DNA of 64,000 nt from Helicobacter suis. Its GTDB lineage: Bacteria > Campylobacterota > Campylobacteria > Campylobacterales > Helicobacteraceae. Positions 1 through 9,196 of this stretch are shown here, in pieces (positions within the stretch are counted from its first letter, which is position 1; every line of letters begins with the position of its first letter). A program made the translations under genes and the position numbers. The notes under the pieces were generated by a model. It did not search any database. It saw only the letters and a list, made by a program, of their open reading frames with translations, and was not told the DNA's origin. The DNA is taken from the NCBI RefSeq assembly GCF_902196125.1, contig NZ_CABIKG010000001.1, positions 92,510 to 156,509 of the forward strand, given 5' to 3'.

Positions 1-387
1 TAGGGTTTGTAAAAAAGCATTCGCTAGGGTTTTACCCACTAACACATATTCAGCGTTGTAATAAAGAGCTAGAGGGGTTTTAATCCCTAGTTTAACATGG
101 CGCTCTAAGTTATGGGGTAAAACCACGATAGCATAAATCTCTTTAGAAGCAATTGCCGGCTTGGCTTCTTTTAAACTACTATAAAAATATTTGACATTAA
201 GCGCGCTATTAGCATTCAGACTACTAATGATCTCTTGGCTTAAATGGCTTTTATCTAAATCTACTAGCCCCACATTAAGCCGTGTAGGGATTTGCTGGTA
301 AAAAATCCATGCCATTAAAAGCCCTAAAAAAAGCGGCATGGTACAAATTGCCCAATTAAAGCGATCGTTTAAAAACTTAGCCCACAT
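1..387 (-). CDS. ABC-2 type efflux permease, N-terminal part (cut by window edge)
   Basis: About 129 codons are visible, reading leftwards off the window. The protein starts MWAKFLNDRFN, has one hydrophobic segment at about residues 14-28, and continues into a soluble region (VGLVDLDKSHLSQ). This is the usual N-terminus of YhhJ/YbhR-like ABC-2 permeases, which export small molecules with a HlyD-type fusion protein. The start lies 1 bp beyond the stop of the adjacent hlyD-like gene, so the two are co-transcribed with the TolC-like gene upstream. The transmembrane C-terminal half is outside the window. The family call is fairly safe; the substrate is unknown. Confidence 0.75.
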   Translation of the reverse strand, partial: MWAKFLNDRFNWAICTMPLFLGLLMAWIFYQQIPTRLNVGLVDLDKSHLSQEIISSLNANSALNVKYFYSSLKEAKPAIASKEIYAIVVLPHNLERHVKLGIKTPLALYYNAEYVLVGKTLANAFLQTL

Positions 388-388
388 T

Positions 389-1378
389 TTACTCTTGTGG
401 AATATCCACAAGTACACTCATGCCCACCCGTAGATGTTGCATGTCTTTTAAGGGAGTGGCTTCAATATTAAAGCTTTTCATGTCATAGCTTTGGCTAGCA
501 TTTGTACTTTTCCAAGTTGCAAAATCCCCCATCACGGCAATATGGGTGATTTTAAATTCTAAGTCCTCTTTTAAAGCCGGTACATAACCCTTAAAAGTAG
601 AGCCTACGGTAAAGCGACTCAGGTATTTTTCAGGTATGCTCAAGCTAAGCCAAGCATTAGAAGTATCCATCACCAAGACTACAGGAAAACCCTTTGGGCT
701 AAGTTCCCCACTATAAAGCAAGACATTACTCACCTCCCCATCAATGGGGCTATAAGCATTCTTATCTTGTAAAAAAGCCTGTACTTCATTGAGTTGTCCT
801 AAAGCTGCTTGTTCTTTTTCTTGAGCGGCAATCTTGGTATCTGAAGATGCCCCCTCTAGGGCTAGTTTATAGTGTTGGTAAGCAGCACTTTTATTAAACG
901 AAGCGCTTTGAAAGGCCGCATAAGCCTCATCGCGCTTTTGTAAACTAGCCACTCCCTTATCATAAAGACTTTGGATGCGTTTATAGGTTTCCTCAGCTAA
1001 ATCGCTTTGGGCTTTAGCAGCTTGGTAAACATCTTTAGCGCTTTGAATCGTTTGGCTACGAGTACCCCGCAACACTTCATTACTCATAGCCTTAGCCGCC
1101 TTATGGCTAGAGCTAGCTTGTAAGAGTTTAGCCTCTGCCTCAGGGCTATTAATGGTAAAGACTAAAGAACCCTTTTTAATAAAGTCCCCCTTTTTGACTA
1201 ACACGCTTTCTACGCGTCCGGCTAGTTTAGAGCTTACGCTATATTCTCTTGCTTCAATAAAACCTTGTAAGCGCTGTTGTTTGTGGTTATAGGCTTGATA
1301 ATAGAGTTTAAAAAGCCAAAATAAAATCCCTAGTGCAATAAAACCAGCCAAAATAACAGGTGTTTTAGATGTTTTCAT
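389..1378 (-). CDS. HlyD-family periplasmic adaptor (membrane fusion protein)
   Basis: The 329-residue protein has one N-terminal membrane segment (about residues 8-25). A lipoyl half-motif follows (about 45-78, AGRVESVLVKKGDFIKKG), then a long alanine/glutamine-rich coiled coil (about 85-205), a second lipoyl half (SPIDGEVSNVLLYSGE) and a beta-barrel part. This is the layout of adaptors linking an inner-membrane ABC permease to an outer-membrane TolC channel. It lies between the permease (1 bp gap) and a TolC-like gene (8 bp gap), giving a complete tripartite export operon. Position and size match the H. pylori HP1488 region as I recall it. Substrate unknown. Confidence 0.88.
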   Translation of the reverse strand: MKTSKTPVILAGFIALGILFWLFKLYYQAYNHKQQRLQGFIEAREYSVSSKLAGRVESVLVKKGDFIKKGSLVFTINSPEAEAKLLQASSSHKAAKAMSNEVLRGTRSQTIQSAKDVYQAAKAQSDLAEETYKRIQSLYDKGVASLQKRDEAYAAFQSASFNKSAAYQHYKLALEGASSDTKIAAQEKEQAALGQLNEVQAFLQDKNAYSPIDGEVSNVLLYSGELSPKGFPVVLVMDTSNAWLSLSIPEKYLSRFTVGSTFKGYVPALKEDLEFKITHIAVMGDFATWKSTNASQSYDMKSFNIEATPLKDMQHLRVGMSVLVDIPQE

Positions 1379-1386
1379 GGCTATCC

Positions 1387-2955
1387 TTAATAAACAAAGT
1401 CATAAAATAAGTCGGTGTGATCGCTTAGTACCATTAAATCTACAAGGGCACTGATATATTTAAAGGCGCTAGTTTTTTGCTCTACTAAAATACCGGCTAA
1501 GGAATTGCGCGCATCTACTACTGAGGCATTTGTACCCATACCTTGATTAAAAGCCTCCTCTTGGAGTTTTAAATTTTCCTTTGCTAATGCAATGCTAGAG
1601 TCTAAACTTTTATATTCTTTAAGTAGCGCTTGGCATTGTAAATAAGTTTTGTGTACTAAAAGCTCCATATCCTTTTTAGCTTGGCTTTGTAAAGCTGCGG
1701 TTTGGAGTTCATCAATTTTAGCCGCCTGATAGTGCATGATGCGCCCAGTAGGGGTTAAAATGGGTAATCTCGCTCCCACGCCCACAAACCATTCAGGAAT
1801 CATGTTCATAAACATAGAATTATTCTCTTTCATTAGGTAAGCTCCAAAGAAGTTAAAGTGAGGGAGGAATTTAGAAACTTGTAAATTAGTCATTTGATGC
1901 GCGCTTTGCTTTTTAATGGCTAGACTTCTAAGAACGGGGTAGGAATTTAGGGTTTCTTGTATAAAAAAACTAAGATTAGGCAGGGCTTTTTTCAAACGGA
2001 TATTTAAATGGGCTGTGGGGGCAAAATGGGCTTTTGAAACAGGCATGCTTTGGCTAGATAAAATAGTGTTAAAGGCTAAAGTGGCTACCTCTAGCGCGTC
2101 TCTAGCCTGCATGGTTTTAATCTTGCTTTTTTCATAGGCCACTGAAGCACTTAGCACCTCTACTTTAGCAATTTGTCCAGCCCTTTGGCGTTTAAGGGCG
2201 TTTTGGTAATGTTTTAAATGCCCTTGTTCTACGCCTTTAAGTACATCTAAAACTTCCATGTCTAATACCAAACCATAGTAAATTTTTACCAATTCTTGGA
2301 AAGTAGAAAGCCTTTTAAGTCTTGAAACCTCCATAGATTCTTTATGCGCTAGAGAGGCTAATTTACTCATGTAAAAGCGCGCCCCGCCCATGTAGAGTGG
2401 ATAAATGATACTCAAAGCCCCCATGACAATATTTTGTTTAGAGAATAAAAAAGGCTGGGTAAGAGTATTAACCATGCCCCCCATACCCTGAGCTATAGAA
2501 GATAACCCACCAGATAAACTGCTAAGACCCATATGACTTAGTGTACCCGCTAAAGCTGGGTTACTTAAAAAACGCTCCGCCCCTCCGGCTAAGTTTTTGA
2601 TTTGCCCCTGAGTGTTGGCACTTAAAGGGGAAATTTCAATTTGTTTACCCAAATGGACATAAAAGGCGCTTAAATCAATTTCGGGTAAAAAAGAAAGTTT
2701 AGCCGCTGTGCTTAATTTTTTGGCCTTTTTCTCGGCATAATCTTGGGCTTTAATCCCCTCATAATTGGCTAGTACAATCCCCCAAGCCTGTTTAAGAGAG
2801 ATTAGCGAAGGGTGGTCTGAAAACACTTTTGGAGAGGATTTAATCGTCTCAAGCGTATTAAAATCTGTTGTACCTTTTCCCCCTGAAGGCACTGCTTGTA
2901 TTAATCCAACTAATAACCCCATACACATAATCCATTTTATCCCTTTCAACCGCAT
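1387..2955 (-). CDS. TolC-family outer membrane efflux protein
   Basis: About 522 residues with an N-terminal signal peptide (hydrophobic run WIMCMGLLVGLIQA). The long helical repeats are typical of the outer-membrane-factor family, for example LKRQRAGQIAKVEVLSA and the C-terminal EEAFNQGMGTNASVVDARN. I place the start at the ATG at 2955, which overlaps the TGA of the upstream CorC-like gene as TGATG; a TTG just before it is the alternative. It would form the outer-membrane exit duct for the HlyD/ABC-2 genes downstream. The substrate cannot be read from the sequence. Confidence 0.86.
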   Translation of the reverse strand: MRLKGIKWIMCMGLLVGLIQAVPSGGKGTTDFNTLETIKSSPKVFSDHPSLISLKQAWGIVLANYEGIKAQDYAEKKAKKLSTAAKLSFLPEIDLSAFYVHLGKQIEISPLSANTQGQIKNLAGGAERFLSNPALAGTLSHMGLSSLSGGLSSIAQGMGGMVNTLTQPFLFSKQNIVMGALSIIYPLYMGGARFYMSKLASLAHKESMEVSRLKRLSTFQELVKIYYGLVLDMEVLDVLKGVEQGHLKHYQNALKRQRAGQIAKVEVLSASVAYEKSKIKTMQARDALEVATLAFNTILSSQSMPVSKAHFAPTAHLNIRLKKALPNLSFFIQETLNSYPVLRSLAIKKQSAHQMTNLQVSKFLPHFNFFGAYLMKENNSMFMNMIPEWFVGVGARLPILTPTGRIMHYQAAKIDELQTAALQSQAKKDMELLVHKTYLQCQALLKEYKSLDSSIALAKENLKLQEEAFNQGMGTNASVVDARNSLAGILVEQKTSAFKYISALVDLMVLSDHTDLFYDFVY

Positions 2956-4262
2956 CAAATATCCTTCTTCATAAGCTTAAGTTTTCTAATGCGTGCCTTG
3001 TCCATATCCAGTACTTCAAAAATGCATTTTGCATCGCCTACAACATCGCCTACTTCAGGCAAGCGCTCTAGCAAACTAAAAACATACCCCCCCAAAGTTA
3101 CTTGTTTATAATTCTGATCAAAGCGAAAACCCAAAAGCTCTTCAATATCCTCTAAGTCTACCATGCCATCGCATTCAAAAGTGTGTTCGTCTAATCTTTT
3201 AATCCCTTCCTTGCTTAGATCATGTTCTTCATAAATATCCCCCATGATTTCCTCAATAATATCATCCATCGTGAGTAATCCAGAAGTCCCCCCGTATTCA
3301 TCTACCACAAGGGCGGTATGCCGCTGTTGTTGATTCATTTTAATTAAAATTTGTGAAATGGAGGCACTTTCTGGTACAATTAGCATTTCTTGTACCATAG
3401 CGCGCAAATCCGGCTCTTTTTGATCGGCTAGAGAAACAGATAAAATATCTCTGATATGTACCATACCTAAAATATTATCTTTATGTTCCTCACAGCAAGG
3501 GTAACGGGTAAAAGGGTATTTAAGGATAGTGCGCATATTCTCCTCATAAGAGTGTTGTACATCTAAACAGACCATGTCATTGCGCGGAGTCATGATCTCT
3601 TTAGCGCTAGTGTCTGAAAAATCCACCGCGTTTTTAATGATCTCCTCCTCCACATAATCAATCACTCCCCCGCGTAAGCTTTCGCCTACAATAATCTTAA
3701 TTTCTTCCTCAGAATGTGCGGTGGTTTGTTCTGGTTCAATGCCAAAGGGTTTTAAAATTAGTTTAGCTAAAAAATCAAAGAGATTAACAATGGGGTAAGA
3801 AACTAACCAAAAGGCATGCAAAGGCCTAGCAATCCAAAGTACAACACTTTCTGAGCGCACAATGGCAATAGATTTAGGTACAATTTCGCCTAAAATGACA
3901 TGTAAAAGCGTGATCAAGCTAAAGGCAATCACCACGCTAAGGCTATGAATTACCCCATGTAAACTTTCAAAGCGTACCCATTTTTGGATAAAAAGGGTAA
4001 TAAAATGGGCAATGGCTGGTTCGCCTAGCCAACCTAAACCTAAAGAAGAAAGGGTTACACCTAGTTGGGTAGCGCTTAAATAAGTGTTGATTGAAGCATT
4101 GATTTTTAAAGCCAAAACGGCGTTTTTATTATTCTGTAAACTCAATTCCTCTAATTTGGAGCGCCTAACTTTTACAATTGCAAATTCTGAAAGAACAAAA
4201 AACGCATTAAGCAAAATCAAAAGGAGCGCAAGGGTGAACATCAAAATCGGTTCGTAATCCAA
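2955..4262 (-). CDS. CNNM/CBS-domain protein, CorC/HlyC (hemolysin C-like) family
   Basis: The 435-residue inner-membrane protein starts with a CNNM (DUF21) domain of about four hydrophobic segments (residues 1-200). A tandem CBS pair follows (about 215-335, including MTPRNDMVCLDV and ALVVDEYGGTSGLLTMDDI). The C-terminus is a CorC_HlyC transporter-associated domain (about 350-430). The family is linked to magnesium/cobalt efflux or resistance; the old name hemolysin is historical. The gene is translationally coupled to the TolC-like gene. It matches the H. pylori neighbour at this place (HP1490 as I recall). Confidence 0.88.
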   Translation of the reverse strand: MDYEPILMFTLALLLILLNAFFVLSEFAIVKVRRSKLEELSLQNNKNAVLALKINASINTYLSATQLGVTLSSLGLGWLGEPAIAHFITLFIQKWVRFESLHGVIHSLSVVIAFSLITLLHVILGEIVPKSIAIVRSESVVLWIARPLHAFWLVSYPIVNLFDFLAKLILKPFGIEPEQTTAHSEEEIKIIVGESLRGGVIDYVEEEIIKNAVDFSDTSAKEIMTPRNDMVCLDVQHSYEENMRTILKYPFTRYPCCEEHKDNILGMVHIRDILSVSLADQKEPDLRAMVQEMLIVPESASISQILIKMNQQQRHTALVVDEYGGTSGLLTMDDIIEEIMGDIYEEHDLSKEGIKRLDEHTFECDGMVDLEDIEELLGFRFDQNYKQVTLGGYVFSLLERLPEVGDVVGDAKCIFEVLDMDKARIRKLKLMKKDI

Positions 4263-4315
4263 TCACTCTCCTTAAAATTTTAGGGTAGATTTAATAACGG
4301 TGGCAACTATAAAAA

Positions 4316-5929
4316 CTATAGCCTTTCTACAATTTTAAAAAAATCCACTAAATAATACCCTAAAGCACCTAACAATGCCGAGATAGGCACGGTAACTAGC
4401 CATGCCGTGATGATCTTTTTAATCACTGAACGCTTCACTAACTCGCTTTTATAAGCCTTTTTAAGCGATTTGCGCTCTTTTTTACTCAACCCAACCGCAT
4501 ACTCTAGGGTGTTATTTTCTTTTTGCAAGGCTTTAAGATAGGCTAACATCTCTTTTTTTTGTCTGGGATTGGCTTTTTCAAAGCGATTTAAAAAGTTTTT
4601 AACAACTGCCTCATCTTCTCCGTGGTGGGCATCTAAGATCATCTGTTTCATCTCAAACAAACGCTTTTGTAAAAACTCGCGTAAAAAACCCACCCCAAAA
4701 ACCGCCCCAATGGTGATATGTGTAGAGCTTACAGGAAGCCCTAATTTAGAGGCTAATAAAACCGTGATCACCGTTGCCATAGCAATACAAAAGGCCTGCA
4801 TTTTATCTAACTCCGTGATCTCACTGCCTACGGTTTTAATTAATCTTGGCCCATATAAACTTAAACCTGTAGCAATACCAAGCCCACCAATGAGCATGAT
4901 CCATGAGGGCGCGTAGGCTTTAGTTGGAATGGCATGGTTGCCCCACTCTTGCAGGCTTTGTACAATGGCGGCTAAAGGGCCTACGGCATTGGCCACATCA
5001 TTAGCCCCATGAGCAAAACTTAAAAGGGCTGCGCTAAAAATTAAAGGCCAAGTAAAGAGGGTGTGTACACTCTCTCTTGTGTTTTCTAAACTGGGTAATT
5101 TTTTCTTCACATAAGCTCTAAAGCCTACATAAGCCACAAAACCCACCCCCATACTTAAGCCTAATTCTTGCCACATTGCTAAAGTCAAATGTAATACCTT
5201 AGCTAGCATAAACCAGCTAAAAGATAACCCCATTCCCCCAACAATTGCAGACATGGATTTTAAAGCAGCCGCCTTTTTATCCTCTCTATCGCTTAAGATG
5301 TATTTAAAAAGCACCAATAAACCCATAGCAATTCCCCCGCCCATTAAAGGAGAAATGATCCAACTGCCTACAATCCCCCCTAAAAAAGACCAGTTAACAG
5401 CCCCTAAGCCTCCAGCTACTAAACCTGCCCCTAAAATCCCGCCCACAATGGAATGTGTGGTAGATACGGGTGCGCCAATGGCTGTAGCTAGGTGTAACCA
5501 AATTGCTCCAGAAAGCAAAGCAGAAAACATCATACCTACAAATACCGTAGTACTTTGGATATGAGCCGGATTGATAATTTTACCCTTAATGCTTTGTACC
5601 ACCTCAGAACCAGCTAGCACCGCCCCTAATACCTCACAAATAGCCGCAATTAAAATAGCCATGCTTAGAGTAATGGCTTGTGAACCCACTAAGGGACCCA
5701 CATTATTAGCCACATCATTAGCCCCAATATTCATCGCCATGTAACCGCCTACAACGGTGGCTAAAGCTAATAAGGGCATGTGTAAATTAGCATGCCCAAA
5801 GAAAAGCGCCATGCCGGCAATAATTACGACAAAGACAATGGCTAAAGTGATCTTGACATTGTCGCGCTGGAGTTTTCTAAAGGCTTTTTGGAATGAAGTA
5901 GCGCTTTTGGATTTCATTGCGGGGCTCAC
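4316..5929 (-). CDS. pit: PiT-family inorganic phosphate transporter
   Basis: This 537-residue polytopic protein has the two diagnostic PiT repeats: MNIGANDVANNVGPLVGSQ near residue 66 and FAHGANDVANAVGPLAA in the second half. Each is followed by a GLPVSSTH/GAPVSTTH-type motif. It imports phosphate (or metal-phosphate) by ion symport. A soluble charged stretch near residues 420-490 (EMKQMILDAHHGEDEAVVKNF) is typical of the Helicobacter/Campylobacter version. The first possible start is the GTG at 5929; the ATG at 5917 is an alternative. It is divergent from the NifU-like gene. Confidence 0.92.
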   Translation of the reverse strand: MSPAMKSKSATSFQKAFRKLQRDNVKITLAIVFVVIIAGMALFFGHANLHMPLLALATVVGGYMAMNIGANDVANNVGPLVGSQAITLSMAILIAAICEVLGAVLAGSEVVQSIKGKIINPAHIQSTTVFVGMMFSALLSGAIWLHLATAIGAPVSTTHSIVGGILGAGLVAGGLGAVNWSFLGGIVGSWIISPLMGGGIAMGLLVLFKYILSDREDKKAAALKSMSAIVGGMGLSFSWFMLAKVLHLTLAMWQELGLSMGVGFVAYVGFRAYVKKKLPSLENTRESVHTLFTWPLIFSAALLSFAHGANDVANAVGPLAAIVQSLQEWGNHAIPTKAYAPSWIMLIGGLGIATGLSLYGPRLIKTVGSEITELDKMQAFCIAMATVITVLLASKLGLPVSSTHITIGAVFGVGFLREFLQKRLFEMKQMILDAHHGEDEAVVKNFLNRFEKANPRQKKEMLAYLKALQKENNTLEYAVGLSKKERKSLKKAYKSELVKRSVIKKIITAWLVTVPISALLGALGYYLVDFFKIVERL

Positions 5930-6010
5930 TTTAATACAAAATTGTCTAAAAAATGCTTAAATTAGCCCTAGTTGTAGTTACTATCCATTGGCATTTTTAG
6001 GGTTATAAGT

Positions 6011-6016
6011 TATAAT
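6011..6016 (+). promoter_or_regulatory. -10 box for the NifU-like gene
   Basis: A perfect TATAAT lies 29 bp before the ATG at 6041. A GGAGG ribosome binding site at 6030-6034 has 6 bp spacing to that ATG. Helicobacter vegetative promoters rely mainly on the -10 box. The assignment is by consensus and position only. Confidence 0.6.
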
Positions 6017-6040
6017 AAGACTTCTTAATGGAGGCGTAAA

Positions 6041-6310
6041 ATGGTGTTTAGCGATCAAGAATTACAAAAACCTGTACAAAGAGCTTTAGAAAAAATCCGC
6101 CCCATGCTGCTTAGAGACGGGGGCGATGTGGTACTTTTAGGGATTAAAGAGGCTAAGGTTTATGTGAGTTTAGAGGGGGCGTGTAAGGGTTGTTCTAGCA
6201 GTGCTAACACCCTTAAATTTGGCATTGAGCGTTGTTTACAAGAAGAAATCCACCCAGATATGCAGGTTGTACATGTCTCTAAAGAACAGTATGCGCGACT
6301 CTTTTCTTAA
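6041..6310 (+). CDS. NifU-like C-terminal domain Fe-S scaffold/carrier protein
   Basis: An 89-residue protein consisting of a single NifU C-terminal (Nfu) domain. The CXXC motif (GACKGCSS, Cys48 and Cys51) would bind a [4Fe-4S] cluster for delivery to apoproteins. It lacks the IscU-like and ferredoxin domains of full NifU. Promoter and strong GGAGG site are visible upstream. It heads a plus-strand run with the HP1493-like gene, murE and tal. Same neighbourhood as H. pylori HP1492. Confidence 0.9.
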   Translation: MVFSDQELQKPVQRALEKIRPMLLRDGGDVVLLGIKEAKVYVSLEGACKGCSSSANTLKFGIERCLQEEIHPDMQVVHVSKEQYARLFS

Positions 6311-6324
6311 AGGTTACCGGATTT

Positions 6325-6945
6325 ATGACCAATGACCCGAAAAAGCGAACACTAAGTGCACGGGGTTATGAAGCCTTTTTACAAAAGCAGTATTTTAGAG
6401 CTATTTTTTTATTTGGGCAGGCGTTGTTTTTAGACTCCACAGATGGCCATGCCAAAATTGGGCTACTTCTTAGCGATATTGCTTTAGATTTTCCAAAAGA
6501 AGCCCATAGTTTTTACGAGCTTTATAAAAATTTACTAGATTCCCAACCGCGCCGTTATAAAATCAGTATCCAAAACCAAATTTTAGACCTCATCACTTCC
6601 TTTGATGAAAGTCTAAGTAAGATGGCCCAAGCTTTTGGTGAAGAAAACCAGCTTAAAACCGAAAGCTTAGATGGGATTTTATACGCAGATTTTAAGGCCA
6701 TGTGTGCGGGGAAAAATTTTAAAGAAGTGTTTGAAAATCTCATGTTTAGTACAAAAGTGATCTTTGATAAAAGGGAGGATTTTTACGAGTTTTTAGATAG
6801 CTTGGTTGAAAACGCGTTTTATGATATGTCTATTTCCTACATTGAAAACATGCGCGAACTTTTATGGTATGACTCAAGAATTTCTGCCATTTTACAAAAA
6901 GCGCTCATGTTAGAAAAACAATCCCCCAAAGTACATAAAAAGTGA
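6325..6945 (+). CDS. conserved Helicobacter hypothetical protein (HP1493-like)
   Basis: The 206-residue soluble protein has no signal peptide. Its N-terminal third resembles a TPR-like helical pair (YEAFLQKQYFRAIFLFGQAL, then DSTDGHAKIGLLLSDIAL). The rest is acidic and helical and I see no catalytic motif. It lies 14 bp after the NifU-like gene, and its TGA overlaps the GTG start of murE. The conserved position before murE suggests co-expression with cell-wall synthesis. Function unknown. Confidence 0.75.
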   Translation: MTNDPKKRTLSARGYEAFLQKQYFRAIFLFGQALFLDSTDGHAKIGLLLSDIALDFPKEAHSFYELYKNLLDSQPRRYKISIQNQILDLITSFDESLSKMAQAFGEENQLKTESLDGILYADFKAMCAGKNFKEVFENLMFSTKVIFDKREDFYEFLDSLVENAFYDMSISYIENMRELLWYDSRISAILQKALMLEKQSPKVHKK

Positions 6946-8282
6946 AAATCTCTAAAGAAATCCAAATTGAGCGGTGTTTTACATATCTTAGCGATGATAC
7001 AAGAGAATTAGATCAAGATACCTTACTCGTACAAACCCCCACTAATACGCGATTTGTACAAGAGTATTTAAAAGAGCATGGCGTGCCCTTTATCCATGCT
7101 AAAGAGCTTAAAAAATACTTCAATACAGATATTAAACTCATTGGCATTACCGGTACTAATGGAAAAACCACGACGGCTAGTTTGATTTATTCTTTGCTTT
7201 TAGATTTGGGTTATTCTTGTGCACTCTTAGGTACGCGGGGGTTTTTCTTCAATGATACTTGCTTAAAACAAAAGGGTTTGACCACACCTAGCCTCTTAGA
7301 AGTCTATGCTAACATAGAGCAAGCCATTAAAAGAGGGGCGCATTATTTTGTGATGGAGGTAAGTTCTCATGCCATTAATCAAGAGCGCATTTTAGGATTA
7401 GACTTTAGCGCCAAAGTGATTACAAATATCACTAGCGATCATTTAGACTACCATGGCAGTTTAGAGGAATACCGCCGCGTGAAAAATGCATTTTTAAGCG
7501 ATGAGAGTTTAAAAATCATTAACCGCGATGATGCCTTTGTGCGCTTTAACCCTAAAAATGCCTATGGCTATGCCATTGAACATAAAACCCATTTAAGCGT
7601 GAATGCCTATAGTTTGCAGGGTCTGAGTGCGCATATTTGTTTTACTGAAAAACCCGGTTATCATCAAAATTCTGAATTTGAACAGGGTTTATTATACTCG
7701 CCTCTTGTGGGGCGGCATAATCTTTATAATCTCTTAGCCGGAATTTTATGTATCAAGCTATTAACTAAAGAATCTCTAAAAACACTTTGTGATTTAATCC
7801 CACATTTTTTAGGGGTAAAGGGGCGTATGCAAGTGGTGCATGAGCAGCCTTTAGTGATTATAGATTTTGCCCATACCGCCGATGGGTTTGAACAAATTTT
7901 TAATAGCTTTAAGACAAGAAAAATCAAGGCCCTTTTTGGAGCGGGGGGCAATCGCGATAAAAGCAAACGCCCCTTAATGGGAGCCATTGCCTCTAAATAC
8001 GCTACTAAGGTTTATATCACCTCTGATAACCCACGCCATGAAGAGCCTATGGCAATTATGCAAGATATTTTAGTAGGCATTGCTGTAGAAAAACGCGACA
8101 AGGTGATCTTAGAGATTAATCGCTATAAGGCAATTTGTTTGGCTTTGGAGGAACTTAAAAGCGATGAAATTTTACTCATTTTAGGTAAGGGCGATGAAAC
8201 CGTGCAAATTATTGGCGATAAAGCCATTCCTTTTGATGATACAGAGGTTGTTAAAACTTATTTTAAGGATCGAGGTCTATGA
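6942..8282 (+). CDS. murE: UDP-N-acetylmuramoyl-tripeptide synthetase MurE
   Basis: The 446-residue cytoplasmic ligase adds the third stem-peptide residue to UDP-MurNAc-L-Ala-D-Glu. Seen: P-loop GITGTNGKTTT at about 68-77, the Mur-ligase region NITSDHLDYHG, and DNPRHEEP near 361. In this family DNPR indicates meso-diaminopimelate as substrate. The start is GTG, overlapping the previous stop as GTGA. The 3' end overlaps tal by ATGA. Length equals that of the H. pylori enzyme. Confidence 0.95.
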   Translation: MKISKEIQIERCFTYLSDDTRELDQDTLLVQTPTNTRFVQEYLKEHGVPFIHAKELKKYFNTDIKLIGITGTNGKTTTASLIYSLLLDLGYSCALLGTRGFFFNDTCLKQKGLTTPSLLEVYANIEQAIKRGAHYFVMEVSSHAINQERILGLDFSAKVITNITSDHLDYHGSLEEYRRVKNAFLSDESLKIINRDDAFVRFNPKNAYGYAIEHKTHLSVNAYSLQGLSAHICFTEKPGYHQNSEFEQGLLYSPLVGRHNLYNLLAGILCIKLLTKESLKTLCDLIPHFLGVKGRMQVVHEQPLVIIDFAHTADGFEQIFNSFKTRKIKALFGAGGNRDKSKRPLMGAIASKYATKVYITSDNPRHEEPMAIMQDILVGIAVEKRDKVILEINRYKAICLALEELKSDEILLILGKGDETVQIIGDKAIPFDDTEVVKTYFKDRGL

Positions 8283-9196
8283 AAGATTGTTACTTGTGGT
8301 GTGATTTTATTGAACGCAGTTTTTTAGAAGAAGAGTTTTTAACCCTCATCAAAAAACAACATGTTTTTGGCGCGACTTCTAACCCGGTTTTATTCGCCAA
8401 AGCCCTTAGTAAACCCGCCTATAAAGGCGATATTGCTAAACTTAAGAGTACTAAAAGTACGGCTAAAGATATTTATGAAAACTTAGTGATTACAGATATT
8501 AAAAGGTGCGCTCAAATTTTACTTCCCTTATGGGAACAAAATAAAGCCACAGGTTATATTAGTTTAGAAATTGATCCTTTTTTAGCTAATCAAGTACAGG
8601 CAAGTATTAAAGAAGCCCTTTCTTTATTTAAACAAATCAATATGCCTAATGTAATGATTAAAGTACCGGCTACTCCATCTGGCTTAGAAATAATGGAGTA
8701 TCTAGCAGGCCACAATATTCCCTTAAATGCGACTTTAATTTTTGAACCTAAACAGGCGCAAGATTGTACCTTAGCGCTTTTAAAAGCAAAAATGGCCGTT
8801 GTGAGTATTTTTGTCTCTAGGGTTGATACTCTAGCTAATTCTAAACTTTCTGCTACACAGGCGCATTTAAAAAACCAAGTGGGAATTGCTAATGCCCTAG
8901 CTTGCTATGATAAAGTGCGTGCTGTGAGTGATCAAGTCTATCCGCTTTTTGCTAGCACAGGGGTTAAAGATTTAACCCTACCCAAAGACTACTATATCCA
9001 AGGGCTTAAACTAGAACATAGCATTAGTACCGCTCCACTAGATGCACTAGATGCGTATTATAATAACCCTAGCTCCCCCTCTATAAGAGAAGAGATCAAT
9101 TTACAAGATTTAAATTTAGCCTATAAACAACTTTTAGATGAGGGTTTGAATGCCTTTAAAAGTGCCTTTGAAGCATTACTAAAAACACTAGCCTAA
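8279..9196 (+). CDS. tal: transaldolase
   Basis: The 305-residue TIM-barrel enzyme transfers a dihydroxyacetone unit between sugar phosphates in the non-oxidative pentose phosphate pathway. The Schiff-base lysine is in NVMIKVPAT at about residue 128. FGATSNPVLF near the N-terminus and ISLEIDPFLA are typical of the bacterial TalB-like/Tal family. Its start overlaps the murE stop (ATGA), so translation is coupled. The 3' end overlaps the convergent pyrB by 9 bp. Confidence 0.93.
   Translation: MKDCYLWCDFIERSFLEEEFLTLIKKQHVFGATSNPVLFAKALSKPAYKGDIAKLKSTKSTAKDIYENLVITDIKRCAQILLPLWEQNKATGYISLEIDPFLANQVQASIKEALSLFKQINMPNVMIKVPATPSGLEIMEYLAGHNIPLNATLIFEPKQAQDCTLALLKAKMAVVSIFVSRVDTLANSKLSATQAHLKNQVGIANALACYDKVRAVSDQVYPLFASTGVKDLTLPKDYYIQGLKLEHSISTAPLDALDAYYNNPSSPSIREEINLQDLNLAYKQLLDEGLNAFKSAFEALLKTLA

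Noticed and set aside
4553..4560. T8 run inside the phosphate transporter gene as a phase-variation switch
   Set aside because: It encodes Lys codons within a lysine-rich loop and is common in length for AT-rich coding sequence; no sign of a frameshift.
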